Assembly (NCBI GenBank): GCA_050485745.1
Contig: JBJHBY010000152.1
Location: 1 to 8,822, forward strand
Direction of reading: 5' to 3'
Length of the DNA stretch: 8,822 bases
Source: JBJHBY01 sp050485745
GTDB lineage: Bacteria > Pseudomonadota > Gammaproteobacteria > Pseudomonadales > CAMLJR01
Shown here: positions 1-5,366 of the stretch, piece by piece
Numbering within the stretch: position 1 is the first letter of the stretch
Layout of the letters: the number at the start of each line of letters is the position of its first letter
Translations under genes and position numbers: made by a program
The notes under the pieces: model-generated
Told to the model about the DNA's origin: nothing
Database searches by the model: none
The model's input: the letters and a program-made list of their open reading frames with translations, nothing else

Positions 1-27
1 GTCCACAGTTGTCGCCGCGTCCGGAAT

Positions 28-1164
28 TCACAACACCTCCGGCGACCAAAGGCCGCGTACCGTGTCGACAATCAGGGGCAGGTCATCCGGCAGCTGTGGC
101 ACCGGTTGCCGCGCGGGCTGCCCCACCCAGGTGGCCACTCCGGCATCCACCAGGTACTGGTGAAAGCGCGGAAAGTGCCGGGTATGTTGCATCAGCCCGG
201 CATGAAAGGCCAAGCGGGCAAGCCCAAGGCGCAGGCCCTCCCCCGTCACCCCGTCGCGCGGCGGCTGGAACAGCCAGGCCGCCAGACGGCGGCGGCGGTT
301 GTCGATCCCGCCGAACACACCGGTGGGCAGGGGCATGATCTGCAGTGGCCGCCCCTGCTGTGCGACTTCGACCATCATGGAGATACTGTCCCCGGTGACC
401 ACAAAACGATCCGCCAGCCCGAGCAGCCCGGCATAGGGGTTGTCGGCGGCGGCATCACTCCAGTCATAGACCTGCACCGACGCCGGCAGTGCCTCACGCA
501 GACTCCTGACCAGTGCCGACGGCGTGCGCCGGGAGCTGACCAGGTAGGGTGTCCCGCCCTCGGCGAGCACCGCCCGGGCCTCGCGCAGCAGGGTATCGGT
601 AACGCCGCGGTCGTACACAAAGGGGTTGGTCGGCCCGCCGATGAGAAACGCCACCAGGGGGCGGGGCAATGCCGCCAGGCGCGGCGCCCACTCCGCGGCG
701 GCGCGCTCCACCCGGGCACGGTCCAGCCGCATCAGCGGCATGGCGACCCGCAGCACATTCGGAAACGGCGCCGGCAGGGTTTCAGCACTGGTGATGATCA
801 GGTCGAACTGCGGCATGCAGCCGGAGGGCTTGCCCACCAGCACGATGCGGCTGCGGCCACCGGACTGCCGCTTGATCCACAGGGCGACATTCGCCGGCCG
901 GCGCCCGCTGGTGAGAATCAGGTCGGGCCAGGGCGGCTCCAGGGCATCGGAACGCTCCCGGTCGAGGTGATACAGCGTGGGGCCGACCCGGGGTTTGCCG
1001 AGCACAAACCCGGGCAGCATCTCCAGATTGCGCAGCTCGCTGGACCAGCCCAGCCGGGACTCAAGGGCGGCGGCAATGACCTCCACCTGGCCGTTGTCGC
1101 CGCGTTTGTCTCCCAGCACGCGCCAGATGCGTGGCGCCGCGGGCGCGTGTGCAGCCTCAGGCAT
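28..1164 (-). CDS. ELM1/GtrOC1-family putative glycosyltransferase
   Basis: The 378-residue product belongs to the family formerly called DUF1022, related to plant mitochondrial fission protein ELM1 and bacterial GtrOC1. Visible family motifs are GDKRGDNGQ (18-26), SGRRPA (86-91), GGPTNPF (176-182), SSRRTP (210-215) and a C-terminal block DNPYAGLLGLAD...TGDSISMMVE (241-266), which resembles the nucleotide-sugar-binding half of a GT-B fold. There is no signal peptide or membrane segment, so it is likely cytosolic or peripheral. In Acinetobacter, GtrOC1 lies in the lipooligosaccharide outer-core locus, which fits the neighbours here. The ATG overlaps the end of the upstream sulfotransferase (shared ATGCCTGA), implying translational coupling. 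The length is about normal for the family and the gene is complete. The family call is firm; the sugar donor, the acceptor and even the enzymatic activity are unproven. Confidence 0.88.
   Translation of the reverse strand: MPEAAHAPAAPRIWRVLGDKRGDNGQVEVIAAALESRLGWSSELRNLEMLPGFVLGKPRVGPTLYHLDRERSDALEPPWPDLILTSGRRPANVALWIKRQSGGRSRIVLVGKPSGCMPQFDLIITSAETLPAPFPNVLRVAMPLMRLDRARVERAAAEWAPRLAALPRPLVAFLIGGPTNPFVYDRGVTDTLLREARAVLAEGGTPYLVSSRRTPSALVRSLREALPASVQVYDWSDAAADNPYAGLLGLADRFVVTGDSISMMVEVAQQGRPLQIMPLPTGVFGGIDNRRRRLAAWLFQPPRDGVTGEGLRLGLARLAFHAGLMQHTRHFPRFHQYLVDAGVATWVGQPARQPVPQLPDDLPLIVDTVRGLWSPEVL
1157..1164 (-). other. 8-nt stop/start overlap, translational coupling
   Basis: Read on the minus strand, ATGCCTGA contains the ATG of the ELM1-family gene and the TGA of ST1 in another frame. 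Such overlaps usually mean the same mRNA and coupled translation. This links a sulfotransferase tightly to a putative glycosyltransferase. Confidence 0.8.
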
Positions 1165-2167
1165 TGGCCGTGGCGCCGGCGTCCTGGCTGGGTGCGGAGG
1201 GGCGATGACGGGCGAACAGCTCCTGCAACCGGGGCGACAGGCGCTCCCGCACCAGGGCCTCCAGCTCGTCGGCTTGCTCCGGGGTGAAGTAATCCCGGTA
1301 ACCCCCGACCTTGGCGCGCCGCACCTTGAAGCTCTCCGGGTCGCCGCTGTTGCGCAGGGTCAGGCCACCGGAGCGGAAGAAACCTTCACTCTCGAGCTTG
1401 CGCAGGTTATCGAAAGAGCCGAAGGCCACGGCCTCGTCGAGTTCCGCGGGGGTGAACTCATCCCCCATGATGGCCGCGATCTGCGCCAGCACCGCCGCCG
1501 GATCGGCGCGCAGTGCTTCGTAGCAGCTCACCAGGCTGCCCGGGCGCGCGGCCAGGGCCGCATCCCAGTGGTTGAGGAAGTCGATCAGGGAGGGCAGCCC
1601 GATTTCGCTGTGGCGCACAAACTGCCACATATCGATATTGCGGCGATCGACCGGCGTGGTGAGTTCCGCGTTGATCAACTCCTGCTTGTGGGCGGACTGC
1701 CGCTTGGTGAACTGGAAGAACCAGGACACGGCGATATCCAGCGGGTTGCGCGCCAGAAACACCAGCGGCTTCTGCGCCAGGGAGGTATCGCTGGCGCCGG
1801 GCTGCAGGCGATCGCCCACGGCGCGCTCATAGCTGTACCAGCCATTGGTGGCGGCGAACACCGGAATCCTCGGGTCGCGGGCGGCCAGCGAGGGGTAGCG
1901 GGCGAAATCGGCTTCGGCGATGCCGTGGCGAATGCAGTACAGGCGCGTCAGCATCACCTTGAGCCAGGTATTGCCGCTCTTCGGATGGGCGATGATGACC
2001 AGCTGCGAGCGCCGCGCGATATCCACCTCGAGGGCACCCAGGCGCTGCTTGCGCAGGGACACCCGCCAGCTCTGGGGCAGGGGCGCGGTGGGGGCGATGA
2101 TGAGGGCCTTGCGGGCGTTGTCACTGAGCATGGGGGTACGGGCCTGGGTGCTGGCTGGGGTGGGCAT
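1157..2167 (-). CDS. sulfotransferase domain protein ST1 (divergent member)
   Basis: The 336-residue product has the PAPS-dependent sulfotransferase fold (Sulfotransfer_1 type). The 5'-phosphosulfate loop is PKSGNTW (62-68, with K63). The 3'-phosphate site is RNPLD (140-144) with S148. The C-terminal cofactor-closing segment is KVGGYRDYF (286-294). It is expected to transfer sulfate from PAPS to a hydroxyl or amine, probably of a glycan given its neighbours. At the position where ST2 and ST3 have a Thr-His-Asp motif, it has Thr-Asn-Gly (107-109), so the usual catalytic histidine seems absent. The reading frame stays open upstream to 3163, but that part lies antisense to the GT8-like gene and past a TATAAT box, so I reject it. 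ATG at 2167 is chosen as the first start after the predicted transcription start; ATG at 2131 is the alternative. Neither has a clear Shine-Dalgarno. It is first in a two-gene operon with the ELM1-family gene. Confidence 0.88.
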   Translation of the reverse strand: MPTPASTQARTPMLSDNARKALIIAPTAPLPQSWRVSLRKQRLGALEVDIARRSQLVIIAHPKSGNTWLKVMLTRLYCIRHGIAEADFARYPSLAARDPRIPVFAATNGWYSYERAVGDRLQPGASDTSLAQKPLVFLARNPLDIAVSWFFQFTKRQSAHKQELINAELTTPVDRRNIDMWQFVRHSEIGLPSLIDFLNHWDAALAARPGSLVSCYEALRADPAAVLAQIAAIMGDEFTPAELDEAVAFGSFDNLRKLESEGFFRSGGLTLRNSGDPESFKVRRAKVGGYRDYFTPEQADELEALVRERLSPRLQELFARHRPSAPSQDAGATANA

Positions 2168-2195
2168 CGGGAATCCGGGCTGAAAACAAACACGC

Positions 2196-2224
2196 ATTAT
2201 ACGCCCATTCACCGCCACACCATA
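2196..2224 (-). promoter_or_regulatory. putative promoter of ST1-ELM1 operon
   Basis: The minus strand carries a perfect TATAAT -10 hexamer (2196-2201) in an otherwise very GC-rich stretch. At a 17-bp spacing the -35 would be TATGGT (2219-2224), a poor match, so an activator may be needed. Transcription would start near 2189, leaving a leader of about 20 nt before the ATG at 2167. This supports that start over the in-frame ATG at 2197. Confidence 0.5.
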
Positions 2225-2241
2225 GCGCCGCCGGGGGCGCT
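2224..2241. repeat. GC-rich inverted repeat between divergent promoters
   Basis: AGCGCC (2224-2229) and GGCGCT (2236-2241) form perfect 6-bp arms around a 6-nt spacer. The repeat sits between the -35 areas of the two divergent promoters, where a shared operator could be. No regulator gene is visible in the window. Short GC-rich palindromes also occur by chance in DNA of this composition. Confidence 0.4.
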
Positions 2242-2242
2242 T

Positions 2243-2272
2243 CTGGCATCGTGCGACGCCGCTGTATAGAAT
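2243..2272 (+). promoter_or_regulatory. putative promoter of GT8-like gene
   Basis: CTGGCA (2243-2248, 4 of 6 matches to TTGACA) is followed after 18 bp by TAGAAT (2267-2272, 5 of 6 matches to TATAAT). Transcription would begin near 2279, about 27 nt before the ATG at 2306. The same TAGAATCG string occurs in the minus-strand promoter at 5242-5270. Confidence 0.5.
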
Positions 2273-2305
2273 CGCACCCTCGACCCGCCCAGCCCGGAAA
2301 CCCGC

Positions 2306-3214
2306 ATGGATCACTGCGTCTTTATCCAGACCAACGACAAGCAGCATCTCGGCGCCCTCGTCGCCCGCCATGCGCTGCGACGCAACTCCCGCCACAACGA
2401 CCGCTTCGACGTGCGCTTCATGCACTACGATGACGTGCCGGTGATGAAGGCCCGCGAGGGGCAGCAGTACCTGCGCGACGGCGAGTGGCGCACCTGGGTG
2501 CGCGATGACCTGCAGTCCTTCACCCCGACGCGCTTTCTGCCGCCGCAGCTGATGGACTACCAGGGCCGCGCCCTGGTCATCGACCCCGATGTCTTTGCCC
2601 TGGCCGATGTCTGGACCCTGCTGTCGCGGGACATGGCCGGCAAGGCCATCGTCTGCCGCCCCAAGGGGGGCAGCAAGGCGCGCCGCGGCGCCTGGGCCAG
2701 CAGCGTGATGCTGCTCGACTGCGCGAAGCTGACGCACTGGCGCTTCGAGGAGCAGTTCAACGCGATGTTCAGCGGCGAGCGCGACTATATGCCCTGGGTC
2801 AGCCTGCTGTACGAGGAGCGCAACACCATCGGCGAGCTGGAGGCGGCCTGGAACGACTTCGACCACCTCGACGACAACACCTGCATGCTGCACAACACCA
2901 AGCGCAAGACGCAGCCCTGGAAGACCGGCCTGCCGGTGGACTTCCGCGCCGCGGATACCTTCCGTCTGTTTCCCCCACGCCACTGGCTGCGGCGCACCCG
3001 GCGGGCGCTGTTCGGCGACTACGGCCTCGCGGGGCGCTATGGGGAACATCCCGACCCGAAGCAGGTCGACCTGTTCTTCGGGCTGCTGCGCGAATGCCTG
3101 GAGCAGGGGGTGGTCAGTGAGGAGATGCTGCGCGAGGAGATGGCGCGCAACCATATTCGTCACGACGCCTTTGCGCTGATCGATCGCGCGCCCGCGCTGG
3201 CAAAGGCGAGCTGA
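2306..3214 (+). CDS. GT8-like GT-A fold glycosyltransferase
   Basis: The 302-residue product shows the signs of a GT-A nucleotide-sugar transferase related to family GT8. It has a short N-terminal beta strand (CVFIQTN, 4-10), a metal-binding DxD in VIDPDVFAL (91-99, D93 and D95), an acceptor-side SSVMLLDC (132-139), and a C-terminal HNTKRKTQPWKTG (196-208) that recalls the GT8 HxxGxxKPW motif. No signal peptide or membrane helix is seen, so it should act in the cytosol on a lipid-linked or core acceptor. The ATG at 2306 has a weak GGAAA 5 nt upstream and is the first start after the promoter. The gene is alone on its strand: divergent from ST1 and convergent with ST2, ending 11 bp from it. 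The donor sugar cannot be told from sequence. The GT8-like label is from motifs only and could be a separate, unnamed family. Confidence 0.8.
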   Translation: MDHCVFIQTNDKQHLGALVARHALRRNSRHNDRFDVRFMHYDDVPVMKAREGQQYLRDGEWRTWVRDDLQSFTPTRFLPPQLMDYQGRALVIDPDVFALADVWTLLSRDMAGKAIVCRPKGGSKARRGAWASSVMLLDCAKLTHWRFEEQFNAMFSGERDYMPWVSLLYEERNTIGELEAAWNDFDHLDDNTCMLHNTKRKTQPWKTGLPVDFRAADTFRLFPPRHWLRRTRRALFGDYGLAGRYGEHPDPKQVDLFFGLLRECLEQGVVSEEMLREEMARNHIRHDAFALIDRAPALAKAS

Positions 3215-3230
3215 AACGGACGCCGTCAGC
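3210..3230. terminator. possible short hairpin at convergent gene ends
   Basis: GCTG-AA-ACGG, loop ACG, CCGT-CAGC can fold into an 8-bp stem with a two-base bulge. It spans the stop codons of both the GT8-like gene and ST2. There is no T tract on either side, so it is not a classical intrinsic terminator. It may only slow or protect the ends of the two converging transcripts. Confidence 0.25.
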
Positions 3231-4125
3231 GGTAGCCAAAGACCGGATCGAGCAACTCCTGTGTGATCCGGTCGATCTCGGCCACCTGGTCGGGCTCGAA
3301 GTCATCGCGATATCCTCCAACCTTGGCGCGGCGCGCCTTGAAGGATTCCGGCACACCGGGGTCGCCAGCCGCCATCCGGCTGTTGGCGGTCTCACCGGAC
3401 TGCTCGCGCCGCTTCATGTTCTCGAAGTCTGCGTAGGCGACCACCTCACGCACCACATCCATATCCGGCACTTCGCCGATGGCGCGCAGCAGCTGCGAAA
3501 ACTGCTCGACGGTGTCTTCCCGCAGGGCCTCATAGCGGAACAGGCTCAGTCGCGGGTGCTGCGCCGCTATCCCGACCCAGTGATTCATGAAACGCGCCAC
3601 TGCGGCCAGGCCGTACTCGGGGCTGGTGACGAAGCCGAACAGGCCGGGGCCACCCTGCAGCTCGGGCAGGCCGTGCACGCCGCGGTTACGCGGCTTCACC
3701 CGGTGCTGCCAGTGGAAGTACATTGACACCGCCACATCCCGCGGATCCCGCACCAGCAGGATCACGGGTTTGTCGAACAGCCAGTGCCGCTCCGCCGGAT
3801 GCAGGTCGGTGTAGTAACGCAGGTGTCGGTCATGGGTGAACTGGATGGCCGGAACCTCCCGGCACAGGCGCAGCAGATCATCGTAGTCCTTGATCGCCGA
3901 CTCCGGCAGGCCGTGGCGCAGCTGGAAGTAACGCATCAGCATCACCCGCAGCCAGGTGCGCCCGCTTTTTTCGTAGGAAACGATCACCGCGTCGGCACGC
4001 CGCAGCTGCCGGCACTCTTCCCTGCCCCGCAACCAGCGGACCAGACGGGTTCGGGCGGCCGGCTTCAGAGGCAGACGTGGAACCAGGTGTTTGCGCAGGG
4101 CCTTGGGAAAATCGATCGGCAGCAT
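3226..4125 (-). CDS. sulfotransferase domain protein ST2
   Basis: The 299-residue product is a Sulfotransfer_1-type enzyme with all expected parts. The 5'-phosphosulfate loop is EKSGRTWLRVML (52-63, K53). The likely catalytic histidine is in FTHD (96-99, H98). The 3'-phosphate site is RDPRD (126-130) with S134. The C-terminal segment is KVGGYRDDF (268-276). It should use PAPS to sulfate a hydroxyl, probably on a sugar made by the nearby glycosyltransferases. It is a close paralogue of ST3: they share LRRAD, KSGRTWLRVML, RDPRDVAVS and RRAKVGGYRD in the same order, which suggests tandem duplication. ATG at 4125 is supported by GGAG 7 nt upstream. It is the second gene of the ST3-ST2 operon, 69 nt after ST3. 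The basic N terminus (1-44) is not a clear membrane segment, so the protein is probably cytosolic. The acceptor is unknown. Confidence 0.92.
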   Translation of the reverse strand: MLPIDFPKALRKHLVPRLPLKPAARTRLVRWLRGREECRQLRRADAVIVSYEKSGRTWLRVMLMRYFQLRHGLPESAIKDYDDLLRLCREVPAIQFTHDRHLRYYTDLHPAERHWLFDKPVILLVRDPRDVAVSMYFHWQHRVKPRNRGVHGLPELQGGPGLFGFVTSPEYGLAAVARFMNHWVGIAAQHPRLSLFRYEALREDTVEQFSQLLRAIGEVPDMDVVREVVAYADFENMKRREQSGETANSRMAAGDPGVPESFKARRAKVGGYRDDFEPDQVAEIDRITQELLDPVFGYR

Positions 4126-4132
4126 CTTACCG

Positions 4133-4136
4133 CTCC
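4133..4136 (-). promoter_or_regulatory. ribosome binding site of ST2
   Basis: Minus-strand GGAG lies 7 nt before the ATG at 4125. It is one of the few clear Shine-Dalgarno sites in the window and fixes the ST2 start. It lies within the 69-nt gap after ST3, so ST2 can be translated independently of its upstream neighbour. Confidence 0.6.
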
Positions 4137-4194
4137 GCCGGGCCGGACAGGGTCGGAAAATCGTATTGCGATAGTACCACCGCGGCCACCTGCT

Positions 4195-5169
4195 TCACGC
4201 TTTCGCACCGGGCGCGGGCTCGGCGCCATAGCCATAGACCGGGGAGAGCTCCTGTGCCAGGCGCGCATCGATGGCAGCCACCTGGGCGTCGTCGAAATAA
4301 TCCCGGTAGCCCCCCACCTTGGCCCGCCGCACCTTGTAGCTGTCCGGGTTTTCCCTGTCACGGGGCACCATGCGGCCACCGCTGAGCCAGAAGGTGCTGG
4401 AGGCCTCCATTTTCTTCATGTTGTCGTAGGAGGAAAACGCCACCGCATCGAGAATCTGTGCGCGGTCGGCGCCAGTGCCGAGAAAGTCAGAAAGCCGCGT
4501 CAGCACGCCCTCGGTGTCCGTCTTCAGATCCTCATAGCGCAACAGAAAGTGCTGTGATACCCGGGGCAACTCCTGCGCCCAGAGATTCATGAAGCGGATC
4601 ACCCGGGCCAGCCCCGCATCGTGGTTCAGCACGAATTCGAACATATTGATGTCATCGGCCTCCCCGGGGTACTGATTGATCGCCTTCTTGCCCGGCTTCA
4701 TGCGGTGCTTCCACTGGAAGTACTGGGATACCGCCACATCGCGGGGGTCGCGCACCAGCAGCACCACCCTGCGGTCGTAGAAATCAGTCCTGGAATCGTG
4801 GCGACCGGTATAGTCCTCAATATAGTTGTCATGGGTGAAGAACAACCGCGGTACGGCTGCGTTCATGTTGTGGAAATTGTCGAAGCCGATCAGGGCGCGC
4901 TCCGGCAGGCCATGAATCTGCTGATAGAGCCGCGACAGCATGACCCGGAGCCAGGTGCGCCCACTCTTGCCGAAGGACACCACCACCACATCCGCGCGGC
5001 GCAGCTTGCGGTACTGCTCGGCGCCGCGCAGTACCCGCTCCGCAGCCAGCTTTTCCGCCTCCGAAGCCCGGAACATGCGCAACCTCAGCAGCTGCCGGCT
5101 GGCCTTTTTCCAGCCGGTCTGGACGGCCTGACGAACGCTGGAGCTCAGGGAGGCGAACAGATAGGGCAT
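4195..5169 (-). CDS. sulfotransferase domain protein ST3
   Basis: The 324-residue product is a Sulfotransfer_1-type enzyme. The phosphosulfate loop is GKSGRTWLRVML (67-78, K68), the probable catalytic histidine lies in FTHD (111-114, H113), the 3'-phosphate site is RDPRD (140-144) with S148, and the C-terminal cofactor segment is KVGGYRDYF (284-292). The reaction expected is transfer of sulfate from PAPS to an acceptor, most likely a cell-surface glycan or its lipid-linked precursor. It is the first gene of a two-gene operon with its paralogue ST2, under the promoter at 5242-5270. The N-terminal 50 residues are basic and amphipathic without a clear transmembrane stretch, so peripheral membrane contact is possible. 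The ATG at 5169 has only a weak GGA 9 nt upstream but is the first ATG after the promoter. The C terminus is slightly longer than in ST2. Acceptor unknown. Confidence 0.92.
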   Translation of the reverse strand: MPYLFASLSSSVRQAVQTGWKKASRQLLRLRMFRASEAEKLAAERVLRGAEQYRKLRRADVVVVSFGKSGRTWLRVMLSRLYQQIHGLPERALIGFDNFHNMNAAVPRLFFTHDNYIEDYTGRHDSRTDFYDRRVVLLVRDPRDVAVSQYFQWKHRMKPGKKAINQYPGEADDINMFEFVLNHDAGLARVIRFMNLWAQELPRVSQHFLLRYEDLKTDTEGVLTRLSDFLGTGADRAQILDAVAFSSYDNMKKMEASSTFWLSGGRMVPRDRENPDSYKVRRAKVGGYRDYFDDAQVAAIDARLAQELSPVYGYGAEPAPGAKA

Positions 5170-5233
5170 CGCGGGGGTCCTGCAGGGAGCGTGGCGACTG
5201 CGGCCGGGGTGATGCGGCCCGCCGGAACACGGA

Positions 5234-5254
5234 AGGCGGCGATTCTAACCGCCT
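5234..5254. repeat. inverted repeat over the ST3 promoter -10 box
   Basis: AGGCGG (5234-5239) and CCGCCT (5249-5254) are perfect 6-bp arms with a 9-nt spacer that contains the TAGAAT hexamer of the ST3 promoter. A protein bound here would block the promoter, so it is a candidate operator. Chance occurrence is not excluded. Confidence 0.4.
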
Positions 5255-5270
5255 GATGACGCCTTCTCAA
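5242..5270 (-). promoter_or_regulatory. sigma-70-type promoter of ST3-ST2 operon
   Basis: On the minus strand TTGAGA (5265-5270, 5 of 6 matches to TTGACA) precedes TAGAAT (5242-5247, 5 of 6 matches to TATAAT) with an ideal 17-bp spacer. It is the best promoter match in the window. The start would be near 5235, giving a leader of about 65 nt before ST3. Confidence 0.65.
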
Positions 5271-5314
5271 TATCAACGCACCGACCACACTGCCCAATAG
5301 TCAAGCCTCGCAGC

Positions 5315-5362
5315 AAAGGCCATACTATGCGCCCATCCCCGGTAAACGAGTAACTGGCCTTT
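5315..5362. repeat. 8-bp inverted repeat upstream of the GT4 gene
   Basis: AAAGGCCA (5315-5322) and TGGCCTTT (5355-5362) are perfect inverted copies whose centres are 40 bp apart. The left arm abuts the putative -10 of the GT4 gene and the right arm ends 4 nt before its ATG. It could be a pair of half-sites for a regulator or, if transcription starts further upstream, a hairpin covering the ribosome binding area. Confidence 0.4.
5323..5328 (+). promoter_or_regulatory. weak -10 candidate for GT4-lptF-lptG operon
   Basis: TACTAT matches TATAAT at 4 of 6 positions and lies about 40 nt before the ATG at 5367. I see no good -35 at 16-18 bp upstream. It is offered only because the operon needs a promoter in this 197-bp gap and this is the best candidate I found. 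Confidence 0.3.
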
Positions 5363-5366
5363 CCGA

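Noticed and set aside
1..27. Sequence left of the ELM1-family stop codon, including a GAATTC site overlapping its end
   Set aside because: It is too short to judge. No terminator or gene end is visible, and a six-base restriction site alone means nothing.
106..1287. Plus-strand open frame of 393 residues
   Set aside because: It lies antisense to the ELM1-family gene, is rich in Gly, Pro, Arg, His and Gln without domain motifs, and has no ribosome site. It is a GC-driven shadow.
977..2269. Plus-strand open frame of 430 residues
   Set aside because: It is antisense to ST1, which has clear catalytic motifs. The translation has no recognisable domain and the composition of a shadow frame.
2168..3163. 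Extension of the ST1 reading frame far upstream, giving a 668-residue product
   Set aside because: The extra part is antisense to the GT8-like gene, has low-complexity composition typical of GC-rich shadow frames, and lies upstream of the likely promoter. The sulfotransferase fold is complete from ATG 2167.
4137..4194. Possible internal promoter and the small palindrome ATCGTATTGCGAT between ST3 and ST2
   Set aside because: The arms are only 4 bp and no hexamer pair with acceptable spacing was found. A 69-nt gap is compatible with simple co-transcription.
3784..5256. Plus-strand open frames of 257 and 211 residues opposite ST2 and ST3
   Set aside because: Both mirror sulfotransferase coding sequence and show no motif or ribosome site of their own.
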